A stretch of 9,778 nt of DNA, from assembly GCA_007123015.1 (NCBI GenBank), contig SKSL01000209.1:1-9778 (forward strand). Direction: 5' to 3'. Made by a program: the position numbers and the translations under genes. Of the stretch, positions 1 to 7,035 are shown piece by piece. The stretch comes from Natronohydrobacter sp. GTDB taxonomy: Bacteria; Pseudomonadota; Alphaproteobacteria; Rhodobacterales; Rhodobacteraceae. The notes beneath the pieces are model-generated. The model was not told the DNA's origin, did not search any database, and saw nothing but the letters and a program-made list of their open reading frames with translations. How positions within the stretch are numbered: position 1 is the first letter of the stretch; every line of letters begins with the position of its first letter.

Positions 1-376
1 GAACAATACGCTTGACGGTGTGATCAAGGAAATCAAGGGCGAGACCTGCGTGGTAAAGCTTGATGGTGGCGAATTGATCGACGCGAAGCCGGTCAATGTC
101 AGCAAGCCTGGTGAGCGCACGCGCGTCTCGATCCGGCCGGAACGTGTCGAGGCCAACAAGGAGCGGTTGGACCCTGATGCTCATCTGATCAAGGCAGAGG
201 TGATGGAATTCATCTATATGGGCGATGTCTTCCGCACCCGGCTGAAAGTGGCTGGAAACGAAAATTTCATCATGAAAACCCGCAATGCGCCGGATCAGGT
301 GCGCCACAAACCGGGCAGCATGATCGAAATCGGCTGGTTGCCGAAGGATTGCCGCGCGCTTGATTGCCCTGAGTGA
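1..376 (+). CDS. Polyamine-type ABC transporter ATP-binding protein, C-terminal fragment (PotA-like, TOBE domain)
   Basis: This is the 3' end of a gene that begins before the window; the frame is open from base 2 to the TGA at 374-376, giving about 124 residues. The Walker A, Walker B and signature motifs would lie upstream and are not visible. What remains looks like the regulatory TOBE region of PotA/FbpC-type ATPases: a conserved start (NNTLDGVIKEIKG), a central segment reading RVSIRPERVE, and a closing beta-rich part (EFIYMGDVFRTRLKV). The GTG at base 20 is an internal codon, not a start. In the family this subunit hydrolyses ATP on the cytoplasmic face to drive import through the two permeases encoded downstream. 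The assignment rests on the tail sequence plus the three transporter genes that follow in the same direction. Confidence 0.85.
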   Translation, partial: NNTLDGVIKEIKGETCVVKLDGGELIDAKPVNVSKPGERTRVSIRPERVEANKERLDPDAHLIKAEVMEFIYMGDVFRTRLKVAGNENFIMKTRNAPDQVRHKPGSMIEIGWLPKDCRALDCPE

Positions 377-471
377 CGCTCGCGCGGTGTCCCGGTGACG
401 GGACCGAGGGATAGACCCTAAAACACGGCACAGATCAACTGTGCTGAAATGACGAACCAAGGAGGTTATCA
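377..471 (+). other. Intercistronic gap with two small hairpins before the binding-protein gene
   Basis: This 95-base gap holds two short inverted repeats. GTCCCG/CGGGAC spans 389-404 with a GTGA loop, and GCACAG/CTGTGC spans 428-444 with a 5-base loop. Neither is followed by a T-run, so they do not look like intrinsic terminators. They may be mRNA processing or stability elements, or the gap may hold a separate promoter for the binding protein. A strong ribosome binding site, AAGGAGG at 459-465, lies 6 bases before the next ATG. Confidence 0.4.
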
Positions 472-1575
472 ATGTCATCCAAAGTGAAACTCATCGCACT
501 CAGCTCTGCTGTCAGCGTTCTTGCGCTCAGTGCTTCGGCCGATGATCCAGTCTCGCTGACAATCGTGTCCTGGGGTGGGGCCTATACAGCAAGCCAGCAG
601 CGCGCCTATCATGAACCCTTCATGGAAGCGAACCCACATGTCACCATCATCAATGACGACGGCTCGGCCAATGCGCTGGCAGGTTTGCGCGCTCAGTCCC
701 AGGCGGGTAATGTGACCTGGGATTTGGTGGACATGTTGCCATCGGATGCGCAGCTTGCCTGTGACGAAGGGATCATCCTGGAAATCGATCACGATGCGAT
801 GCTGGCGCCTGCGCCCGATGGCACTCCGGCAAGTCAGGACTTCCTGCCGGGCAGCCTGGGCGAATGCTTCATTCCGCAAATCGTCTATTCGACAGTCCTG
901 TCCTTCCGTCCGGATGCATTCCCGGAAGACGCACAGCCCACCAGCATCGCGGACCTGTTCGACACGGAAAACTTCCCGGGTCGCCGCGCGCTGCAGGACC
1001 GTCCTGGCACCAATCTGGAATGGGCGCTCTATGCGGATGGTGTCGACCCGGACGATATCTATGATGTGCTGAGCACAGCCGAAGGGGTGGACCGCGCCTT
1101 TGCCAAGCTCGACACGATCAAGGATGACATCATCTTCTGGACCGAAGGCGCGCAGGCCCCGCAACTTCTGGCGGATGGAGAAGTCGTTTTTGCGACCGGC
1201 TATAATGGCCGGATGTTCGATGCGATCCAGGTTGAAGGCATGGCCGCAGACATCATCTGGGATGGCCAGATCGTCGAATGGGACGGTTGGGTTGTGCCTG
1301 CAGATGGTCCTAATGTCGATCTGGTGATGGAATATCTGTACTTCGCCACAGATACCCAGCGTCTGGCAGATCAGGCGAAGTTCATCAGCTACGGTCCGGC
1401 CCGCGCCTCTTCGGCGGAACTGGTCGGCGAGCATGCGGATCTGGGCATCGACATGAACGAGCATATGCCGACAGCGCCCGAAAACTACTTCGCACCGATC
1501 GTTCTGGATAACGATTTCTGGGTTGATTTCGGTGACGAACTGCGTGAGCGCTTCGCAAACTGGATGCTGCAGTAA
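472..1575 (+). CDS. Periplasmic polyamine-type ABC transporter substrate-binding protein (PotD/PotF-like)
   Basis: The 367-residue protein binds a small solute in the periplasm and delivers it to the permease pair downstream. The start is well supported: ATG at 472 with AAGGAGG 6 bases upstream. Residues 1-23 form a Sec signal peptide (Lys4/Lys6, then a hydrophobic core) with a likely cleavage at ASA|DD. The mature part opens with LTIVSWGGAYTASQQRAY, typical of the PotD/extracellular solute-binding family 1 fold, and the length fits. Cys97 (in LACDEG) and Cys132 (in GECFIP) are the only cysteines of the mature protein and could form a disulfide. There is no lipobox, so it should be soluble. 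The substrate cannot be read from sequence: putrescine or spermidine is the default, but this subfamily also handles other amines and organic solutes. The long antisense frame over the same bases is a codon-bias shadow. Confidence 0.9.
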   Translation: MSSKVKLIALSSAVSVLALSASADDPVSLTIVSWGGAYTASQQRAYHEPFMEANPHVTIINDDGSANALAGLRAQSQAGNVTWDLVDMLPSDAQLACDEGIILEIDHDAMLAPAPDGTPASQDFLPGSLGECFIPQIVYSTVLSFRPDAFPEDAQPTSIADLFDTENFPGRRALQDRPGTNLEWALYADGVDPDDIYDVLSTAEGVDRAFAKLDTIKDDIIFWTEGAQAPQLLADGEVVFATGYNGRMFDAIQVEGMAADIIWDGQIVEWDGWVVPADGPNVDLVMEYLYFATDTQRLADQAKFISYGPARASSAELVGEHADLGIDMNEHMPTAPENYFAPIVLDNDFWVDFGDELRERFANWMLQ

Positions 1576-1585
1576 TCGCAGTACA

Positions 1586-1614
1586 GACCAAGGCGCGTTG
1601 ATCGCGCCTTGGTC
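1586..1614 (+). terminator. Strong intercistronic hairpin after the binding-protein gene
   Basis: A perfect 12-bp inverted repeat, GACCAAGGCGCG / CGCGCCTTGGTC, is separated by the 5-base loop TTGAT. It starts 10 bases after the stop codon of the binding-protein gene. Only CCCTTT follows, so it is probably a partial terminator or a 3' stabiliser rather than a full stop. In many importer operons such a structure raises binding-protein expression above that of the permeases; that role here is inference. Confidence 0.7.
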
Positions 1615-1676
1615 GCCCTTTGGGCCGTTTCTTCATCATCTTACCAGACGAGCAACAGGCGCAGGGAGCTTTCGGT

Positions 1677-2969
1677 ATGGCCGACGCAACAATGCAGTAC
1701 AGTCCAGATACGGACAGCCGTGGCAGATTGCTGACCTCTGACGGGACCCCTTTGCGCCGCGCGCTTGAACGCGCCAATCGGCGTCGCAAATTGACTGCGC
1801 TTGCGCTTGTCGCACCGTTGCTATTTTTTATCCTGACTTTCTTCGCCTTTCCCATCGCGCAGATGATGTGGCGCTCGGTCGATAATCCTCAGGTCGTCAA
1901 TGCTTTGCCGCGCACACTTGAAGTTCTGCGCGACTGGGACGGGCGTGACTTGCCCCCTGAGGAAGCCTATGCAGCGCTTCACGCTGACATGGTGGCTGAT
2001 CTGCAATTGGATCGGCGCGAGCGAAATATCGGGCCCTTGGGCATTCGCCTGAATTATGAGCTGAGTGCTGCACGGTCCGCAATCTCGCGGACAACGCGCA
2101 ATGTTGAAGATTTTGAAGCTCCTTACAGTGAAGCCTTCATGAACGCTCATAGGCTCTGGGGAGATGTCGAGCTGTGGCGGATCATCAAGCGCGAAGGCCG
2201 TCCACTGACCTTGTCATATTATGTTGCAGCGCTCGACCGCGAATATGATGAGGACGGCAATATCGTCAAGCGGCCCGACAATCGTCAGATCTATGTCAAT
2301 CTGTTCGGTCGGACGCTCGCGCTCAGCCTTGCAATCACCGCGATGACCTTCCTACTCGGCTTCCCGATTGCCTATTACCTGTCAATCCTGCCGATGCGCT
2401 ATGCCAACCTGCTGATGATCGCTGTGTTGTTGCCGTTCTGGACCTCGCTTCTGGTGCGAACCTCGGCGTGGATTGTGTTGTTGCAACAGCAGGGGGTGAT
2501 CAACAATGCGCTGGTCGGCATCGGATTGATCAATGATGATGGCCGATTCAGTTTGATCTACAATCAGACTGGCACGATCATCGCGATGACGCATATTCTG
2601 CTGCCCTTCATGGTACTGCCACTGTACTCAGTGATGCGCACGATCCCGCCCAGTTACATGCGCGCGGCCAAATCGCTGGGTGCGACGCCCTCGACCGCCT
2701 TTCGGCGCGTCTATTTTCCGCAGACCTTGCCAGGGATCGGGGCAGGGGGTGTGCTCGTTTTCATCATCTCGATCGGCTATTACATTACGCCTGCGCTTGT
2801 GGGGGGGCAATCTGGCCGGATGATCTCGAACGAGATTGCGCGCCATATCCAGCAATCGCTGAACTGGGGTCTGGCGGCCGCGCTGGGATCGATGCTGCTG
2901 GTCGGAGTGCTGGTGCTTTATTGGTTGTATAACCGGCTGGTCGGCGCCGACAGCCTGAAATTTGGGTAA
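1677..2969 (+). CDS. Polyamine-type ABC transporter permease 1 (PotB-like) with a long periplasmic insertion
   Basis: Inner-membrane subunit that forms the channel with the second permease. I place the start at ATG 1677, with AGGGAG at 1663-1668 (8 bases upstream), giving 430 residues; a TTG at 1620 in the same frame has no comparable site. After a basic cytoplasmic stretch (RRALERANRRRK) the first membrane helix spans roughly residues 40-62. Residues about 67-208 form a hydrophilic, charged segment with no helix of membrane type. The usual remaining helices follow from about 211 (FGRTLALSLAITAMTFLLGF). The EAA loop that contacts the ATPase is at about 329-354 (RAAKSLGATPSTAFRRVYFP...LPGI). 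PotB relatives are commonly about 280-300 residues, so the extra length is almost all in the first external loop. Its stop overlaps the ribosome binding site of the next gene, so the two are probably translated together. Confidence 0.88.
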   Translation: MADATMQYSPDTDSRGRLLTSDGTPLRRALERANRRRKLTALALVAPLLFFILTFFAFPIAQMMWRSVDNPQVVNALPRTLEVLRDWDGRDLPPEEAYAALHADMVADLQLDRRERNIGPLGIRLNYELSAARSAISRTTRNVEDFEAPYSEAFMNAHRLWGDVELWRIIKREGRPLTLSYYVAALDREYDEDGNIVKRPDNRQIYVNLFGRTLALSLAITAMTFLLGFPIAYYLSILPMRYANLLMIAVLLPFWTSLLVRTSAWIVLLQQQGVINNALVGIGLINDDGRFSLIYNQTGTIIAMTHILLPFMVLPLYSVMRTIPPSYMRAAKSLGATPSTAFRRVYFPQTLPGIGAGGVLVFIISIGYYITPALVGGQSGRMISNEIARHIQQSLNWGLAAALGSMLLVGVLVLYWLYNRLVGADSLKFG

Positions 2970-2981
2970 GGAGAAACGCCC

Positions 2982-3833
2982 ATGTCCATGCCCGCCTATT
3001 ACACCACGAAAGACAAGATCTGGCATTATGCGTTCCGGGTGATCTGTTTTGCGATCTTCTTCTTTCTGCTGGCGCCGATCCTGATCATGATCCCGCTCAG
3101 CTTCAATGCGCAGCCTTTCTTCACCTTCACGCGGGAAATGCTGACATTGAATCCCGAAGGCTACAGCCTGCGTTGGTACCGGGACTTTCTGGAATCAGAC
3201 AGTTGGATGCGCTCGATTCGCAATTCCTTCGTGATCGGGATCGCGGCCACGATCGTGTCCACCACCTTGGGCACTTTGGCAGCGCTGGGTCTGTCGCGTT
3301 CGGAAATGCCCGCAAAAGGGTTGATCATGGGCATTCTGATCTCTCCGATGATCGTGCCGCTGATCATCTCTGCGGCCGGGATGTTCTTCTTTTTCTCGTC
3401 GATCAATATTGCGCAGACCTATCTGGGGGTTGTGTTGGCGCATGCCGCACTCGGGACGCCATTTGTGGTGATCACTGTAACCGCCACTCTGGTGGGGTTT
3501 GATCAGTCTTTGACGCGGGCGGCGGCCAATCTCGGGGCTTCGCCGACGCGGACATTCTTCAAGATCACCATGCCGCTTATCCTGCCGGGTGTGATCTCGG
3601 GGGCGCTTTTTGCCTTCATCACCTCTTTTGACGAAATCGTCGTGGTGCTGTTTGTCGCCGGCGTCGAGCAGCGCACGATCCCACGCGAGATGTGGTCAGG
3701 GATCCGCGAGGATATCAGCCCGACAATTCTGGCAGTTGCAACGATCCTGGTGCTGATTTCAATCGCTCTGCTGACAGTGGTAGAACTGTTGCGCCGCAGG
3801 GGCGAGAGGTTGCGCGGGCTGACCCCGCAATAA
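2982..3833 (+). CDS. Polyamine-type ABC transporter permease 2 (PotC-like)
   Basis: Second channel subunit, 283 residues, the usual PotC length. Start ATG 2982 follows AAGGAG at 2968-2973 with an 8-base gap; that site overlaps the TAA of the preceding permease, which points to coupled translation. An N-terminal helix covers about residues 17-38, followed by an external loop (FFTFTREMLTLNPEGYSLRW) of the kind seen in PotC proteins, then about five further helices. The EAA loop is at about 179-205 (RAAANLGASPTRTFFKITMP...LPGV). The segment SFDEIVVVLFVAG and the RTIPREMWSGIRED stretch are typical of PotC. It is the last gene of the operon and is followed by the palindromic doublet at 3842-3920. 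ATPase, binding protein and both permeases together make a complete importer. Confidence 0.9.
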   Translation: MSMPAYYTTKDKIWHYAFRVICFAIFFFLLAPILIMIPLSFNAQPFFTFTREMLTLNPEGYSLRWYRDFLESDSWMRSIRNSFVIGIAATIVSTTLGTLAALGLSRSEMPAKGLIMGILISPMIVPLIISAAGMFFFFSSINIAQTYLGVVLAHAALGTPFVVITVTATLVGFDQSLTRAAANLGASPTRTFFKITMPLILPGVISGALFAFITSFDEIVVVLFVAGVEQRTIPREMWSGIREDISPTILAVATILVLISIALLTVVELLRRRGERLRGLTPQ

Positions 3834-3841
3834 TCGAGTTC

Positions 3842-3884
3842 CGACAAAAGCGTAGGGTGCGTGGTTTCCACGCACCCTTTGTCG
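3842..3884 (+). terminator. Hairpin terminator candidate after the transporter operon
   Basis: A 10-bp stem GGGTGCGTGG / CCACGCACCC (3855-3864 and 3868-3877) closes a TTT loop and is followed directly by TTTG. The structure can extend outward: CGACAAA at 3842-3848 pairs perfectly with TTTGTCG at 3878-3884, leaving a 6-base bulge (3849-3854) on the left. It lies 8 bases beyond the last transporter stop codon. It can act as the operon terminator and is also one unit of the palindromic doublet described separately. Confidence 0.6.
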
Positions 3885-3920
3885 TGTCTGCAAGGTGCCT
3901 GGAAACCACGCACCCTACGC
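3850..3920. repeat. Palindromic doublet (REP/BIME-like) between convergent genes
   Basis: Two copies of one palindromic unit sit in opposite orientation. Bases 3850-3870 (starting GCGTAGGGTGCG) are the exact reverse complement of 3900-3920, a perfect 21-bp inverted repeat with a 29-base spacer. Each arm also lies in its own small hairpin: GGTGCGTGG-TTT-CCACGCACC on the left and GGTGCCTGG-AAA-CCACGCACC on the right, the latter with one C-C mismatch. The element fills nearly the whole gap between the transporter and the transketolase stop at 3923. Dispersed palindromes built on a GTAGGGTGCG-type core are known in many proteobacteria; whether this one is multi-copy in this genome cannot be told from one window. 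Confidence 0.75.
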
Positions 3921-3922
3921 GT

Positions 3923-5944
3923 TTACCCAAGCAACGCGCGCACTTTTGCCGCAACAGCGTCAGCCGTGATGCCGAATTCCCGATAAAGATCCGGGGCCGG
4001 GGCCGAGGCACCGAAATCATGCATCCCGACAAAGCCTGATTTCTCACGCCGCCCGCGCTCGCCATAGAGCCAGCGATCCCAGCCAAACCGAATCCCTGCT
4101 TCAATCGCCACGCGCACTGGCCCGGCGGGCAGGACCTTGCGCCGATAGGCCTCAGGCTGTTCTTCGAACAACTCCCAGCACGGGAAGGACACAACGCGCG
4201 TGCCAATCCCTTCGGCCTGCAAAAGATCACGCGCAGCCATCGCGATCTCGACTTCCGAGCCTGTCGCCATTAGCAACGCCTGCCGCTTGCCGTCTGCATC
4301 GGCCAGCACATAGGCCCCCTGCGCGGTCAGGTTCTTGATGCTATGCGTGGTCCGCAAAGTCGGCAGGTTCTGCCGTGAGAGCACCAGCACAGACGGGGTG
4401 CGCGGTGCTGTCAGGGCAAGCTCCCAGGCCTCTGCGGTCTCGACCGTGTCACAGGGGCGGAAAACATGCGTGTTGGGCGTGGCCCGCGAGATCGCCAGAT
4501 GCTCGACTGGCTGATGCGTCGGACCATCTTCGCCAAGGCCAATGCTGTCATGTGTCATCACATAGGTGACTGGCACGCCCATCAGTGCCGAGAGCCGCAT
4601 CGCGCCGCGCGCGTAATCGGTGAAACACATGAAGGTGCCACCATAGGGCTTGATGCCTCCATGCAGCGCCATGCCATTCATTGCTGCTGCCATTCCATGC
4701 TCGCGGATGCCGAAATAGACATAGCGGCCCGTGCGATCTTCGGCCGAAAAAGTGCCCAGACCGGCTGTCTTGGTGTTGTTCGATCCTGTCAGATCGGCTG
4801 ATCCACCGATGGTTTCGGGCATCACGGCATTGATGACTTCCAGCGCCATTTCCGAAGATTTCCGTGTCGCGACCTTGGGCGCGCTTTCCGAGACCTGTTT
4901 CTTGAAGGCCCGGATTGCAGAGGCGAGTTTCTTCGGGGCCTCGCCCGTCATGCGGCGGGCGAATTCCGCCTGTTTCGCGCCAGAAAGCGCGGCGAACCGG
5001 GTCTCCCAGGCCGCGCGCGCTTCTGCCCCGCGGCTGCCGATTGCGCGCCAGGCGTCCAGCACATCCGCGGGAATCTCGAAGGGACCGTAGGGCCAGCCAT
5101 AGATTTCCTTGGTGGCCGCGATCTCTTCATCGCCCAGAGGCGCACCATGCGCGCTCGAGCTGTCGGCTTTCTTGGGGCTGCCAAAACCGATGATTGTCTT
5201 GCAATCGATGAGCACAGGCCGGTCAGAGCCCTTCGCTTCGGTCAAAGCGCGGTCGATATCTGCCGGATCATGCCCATCGCAAGCCAGCACTTTCCATCCT
5301 GCAGCCGCGAAGCGTGCGCGCTGATCCGTGCGGTCAGAAAGACTGACGCGGCCGTCGATGGTGATGTCATTATTGTCCCAGAGCACGATCAACCGGCCCA
5401 GCTTCTGATGCCCTGCAAGACCGATCGCCTCATGGCTGATGCCTTCCATAAGGCAGCCATCACCAGCGATGACATAAGTATGATGATCGACCACCTTGGG
5501 GCCGAATTCTGCCCGCAGTTTTTCTTCCGCCATGGCGAAACCCACAGCATTGGCGATCCCCTGACCCAGCGGGCCGGTCGTCGTTTCGATGCCCTTGGCA
5601 TGACCATATTCCGGGTGGCCAGCCGTGATCGCGCCCCATTGGCGAAAATTGCGGATCTGATCGAGGGTCATATCCGCATAGCCCGTCAGATGCAGCAGCG
5701 CGTAAAGCAACATCGAGCCATGCCCGGCCGACAGGATGAACCGGTCGCGATCAGCCCAATCGGGGCGGCTTGCGTCGAATGTCAGGTGCTTCTCGAACAG
5801 GACAGTGGCAACATCGGCCATCCCCATCGGCATGCCGGGATGACCCGATTTGGCGGCCTGAACCGCGTCCATCGCCAGAGCGCGGATGGCGGTGGCTTTC
5901 TTCCAATGTTCAGGGTGCGCTTCGCGCAGGGCAGCAATCTCCAC
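3923..5944 (-). CDS. tkt: Transketolase
   Basis: Thiamine-diphosphate enzyme that moves two-carbon units between sugar phosphates in the pentose phosphate pathway (and the Calvin cycle where present); cytosolic. I choose GTG at 5944 as the start, preceded by AAGGAA at about 5951-5956. This gives 673 residues, the normal transketolase length, with an N-terminus VEIAALREAHPEHWKKATAI. A TTG at 6010 would add 22 residues, has no ribosome site and would swallow a possible promoter. Visible motifs, numbered from GTG 5944: SGHPGMPMGMAD (His35), AGHGS (His74), the cofactor/metal motif GDGCLMEG (161-168) through DNND (190-193), SAHGAPLG (His266), the catalytic glutamate in GIREHG (Glu415) and THQPVEH (His477). 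All expected active-site residues are present. It is convergent with the transporter and divergent from the zapA unit. Confidence 0.96.
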   Translation of the reverse strand: MEIAALREAHPEHWKKATAIRALAMDAVQAAKSGHPGMPMGMADVATVLFEKHLTFDASRPDWADRDRFILSAGHGSMLLYALLHLTGYADMTLDQIRNFRQWGAITAGHPEYGHAKGIETTTGPLGQGIANAVGFAMAEEKLRAEFGPKVVDHHTYVIAGDGCLMEGISHEAIGLAGHQKLGRLIVLWDNNDITIDGRVSLSDRTDQRARFAAAGWKVLACDGHDPADIDRALTEAKGSDRPVLIDCKTIIGFGSPKKADSSSAHGAPLGDEEIAATKEIYGWPYGPFEIPADVLDAWRAIGSRGAEARAAWETRFAALSGAKQAEFARRMTGEAPKKLASAIRAFKKQVSESAPKVATRKSSEMALEVINAVMPETIGGSADLTGSNNTKTAGLGTFSAEDRTGRYVYFGIREHGMAAAMNGMALHGGIKPYGGTFMCFTDYARGAMRLSALMGVPVTYVMTHDSIGLGEDGPTHQPVEHLAISRATPNTHVFRPCDTVETAEAWELALTAPRTPSVLVLSRQNLPTLRTTHSIKNLTAQGAYVLADADGKRQALLMATGSEVEIAMAARDLLQAEGIGTRVVSFPCWELFEEQPEAYRRKVLPAGPVRVAIEAGIRFGWDRWLYGERGRREKSGFVGMHDFGASAPAPDLYREFGITADAVAAKVRALLG

Positions 5945-5978
5945 TTTGGGCTTCCTTGTCTGGCCAAATGTTAGCGCT

Positions 5979-6006
5979 GTGATACCAGCCTGCGCTGCAA
6001 GATCAA
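5979..6006 (-). promoter_or_regulatory. Possible tkt promoter
   Basis: On the - strand TTGATC (6001-6006) and TATCAC (5979-5984) are 16 bases apart, a weak sigma-70-like pair. It would give a leader of about 25-30 bases before the GTG at 5944. Read by eye only; the match is weak and could be chance. Confidence 0.3.
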
Positions 6007-6082
6007 GCAAGCGCCGGCTCTATTACATGGTCCGACTGCTGTGTTCTTGGACATTCGCGCCCAGAAAGGTACGGTTGGTGCA

Positions 6083-6111
6083 TTGACCTTTCCAGACCCA
6101 CGGGTCATGAT
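6083..6111 (+). promoter_or_regulatory. Possible promoter of the coiled-coil/zapA unit
   Basis: TTGACC (6083-6088) and CATGAT (6106-6111) are 17 bases apart, five and four matches to the sigma-70 consensus. Transcription would begin about 40-45 bases before the ATG at 6162. The spacer overlaps a small inverted repeat, GACCC-AC-GGGTC (6095-6106), a possible operator. A weaker alternative pair, TTGGAC (6047-6052) and TACGGT (6070-6075), also has 17-base spacing. Confidence 0.38.
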
Positions 6112-6161
6112 TCACAGGATTTCACGAGTTCACGCGTATCTCAACTGGAAGCGAGCCGTGC

Positions 6162-6644
6162 ATGAGCAGCATATCCGACCTCGAAAATCGCCTTGGCCGC
6201 GCGCTTGATCGTATCGCACGCAATGCGGACGCGCTGACCACGGCATCTGCGCCCGAGATAACCGATCTGGAGGGGCTGTGCAGCCAGCTTGAGGCAGAGC
6301 GCGCCAAAAATGCGCAGCTCTCCGAGCGCGTGAATGCTGTGCGCCAGCGGCAGGAAAGCTCCTTCACCAGCCTTGAGCGGCGTCTTGCGCGGATGACCGA
6401 ACAGCTTGATCTGCAAAGTCTGGAAATGCTGCGTCTGAAGAAAGCCAATACCAGGCTGATCGAGGCCAATCGCAAGCTGCGCGAAGGGGTCGAAGCGCAG
6501 GTGATCGAGCCATCCGCCATCAATCGCTCGCTGGTGGCCGAGCTGGAAGCGCTGCGCGCCGAACGGGCTGCCGAAGCTGCCGAGATGGAAGACGTTCTGG
6601 GCGAGTTGAAACCCTTGATTTCAGCGGAGAACAGCAATGCCTGA
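6162..6644 (+). CDS. Coiled-coil protein encoded directly upstream of zapA (ZauP-like candidate)
   Basis: A 160-residue soluble protein with no signal peptide or membrane segment. It is rich in Glu, Arg, Leu and Ala with heptad-like spacing over about residues 36-112 and again about 120-150, so it should form long coiled coils. The start is ATG 6162 with GGAAG about 10 bases upstream. Its 3' end overlaps zapA by 8 bases (shared ATGCCTGA), which indicates translational coupling. In Caulobacter a coiled-coil protein named ZauP is encoded just upstream of zapA and works with ZapA in organising the FtsZ ring. The same position and architecture make this a ZauP candidate. That is inference from context: coiled-coil sequences align poorly and I did not recognise a specific motif. 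Confidence 0.72.
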   Translation: MSSISDLENRLGRALDRIARNADALTTASAPEITDLEGLCSQLEAERAKNAQLSERVNAVRQRQESSFTSLERRLARMTEQLDLQSLEMLRLKKANTRLIEANRKLREGVEAQVIEPSAINRSLVAELEALRAERAAEAAEMEDVLGELKPLISAENSNA

Positions 6645-7035
6645 ACAGGTGATCACAATCGGCCACAAGGAATTCACAGTCGCCTGTCAGCCAGGGGAAG
6701 AGCAGTATTTGCTGGCGGCAGCCGAGATGCTGGATGCAGAAGCGCGCACTTTGCTCAACCAGATCGGTCGGGTGCCAGCGGAGCGGATGCTCCTGATGGC
6801 GGGGCTGATGCTGGCCGACAAGACTGCCGAGGCTGATGACAAGGTCAAAGCGGCCGAGGCCGAAATCGCGTCGTTGCGCGAAGAGATCTCGCGCCTGCAT
6901 GCCCGGCCTGTGCCCGAGCCGAAAACGGTCGAAGTGCCCGTGATCCCTGAGGATGTGACCGATGCACTGACCGAACTGGCTGCACGGGCCGAAGCTGTGG
7001 CGGATGATCTGGAAGCGCGGGGAAAAGCGACTTAA
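6637..7035 (+). CDS. zapA: Cell division protein ZapA
   Basis: A 132-residue FtsZ-ring-associated protein that cross-links FtsZ filaments at the division site. The N-terminal ZapA domain (about residues 5-62) shows the expected opening VITIGHKEFTVAC, the stretch EEQYLLAAAEMLDAEARTL and the helix RMLLMAGLMLADK. A coiled coil follows at about 62-90, then a Pro/Val-rich linker (RPVPEPKTVEVPVIPED) and a final amphipathic helix. The linker and last helix make it longer than the roughly 110-residue E. coli protein. The start is ATG 6637 with GGAGA at 6626-6630. It overlaps the upstream coiled-coil gene by 8 bases. Its stop overlaps the stop of the convergent MarC-family gene by 4 bases (TTAA), leaving no room for a 6S RNA gene directly downstream, where gamma-proteobacteria carry one. 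Confidence 0.9.
   Translation: MPEQVITIGHKEFTVACQPGEEQYLLAAAEMLDAEARTLLNQIGRVPAERMLLMAGLMLADKTAEADDKVKAAEAEIASLREEISRLHARPVPEPKTVEVPVIPEDVTDALTELAARAEAVADDLEARGKAT

Noticed and set aside
475..1464. A 329-codon open frame on the - strand opposite the binding-protein gene
   Set aside because: It is antisense to a gene with a clear signal peptide, ribosome site and family motifs; the translation shows no domain.
1620..1676. TTG 1620 as the start of the first permease
   Set aside because: It lies just after the intercistronic hairpin without a ribosome site; ATG 1677 has AGGGAG 8 bases upstream.
5147..5974. A 275-codon open frame on the + strand opposite transketolase
   Set aside because: It is antisense to strongly conserved transketolase motifs, so it is a codon-bias shadow.
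5945..6010. N-terminal extension of transketolase to a TTG at 6010
   Set aside because: There is no ribosome site upstream of the TTG, the extra residues are not typical of the family, and GTG 5944 has AAGGAA at a good distance and gives the usual length.
6011..6161. A 6S RNA gene in the gap upstream of the zapA unit, since ssrS lies near zapA in many proteobacteria
   Set aside because: I could not fold the gap into the long closed rod with a central bubble that 6S RNA needs, and the space just after zapA is absent because of the convergent overlap.
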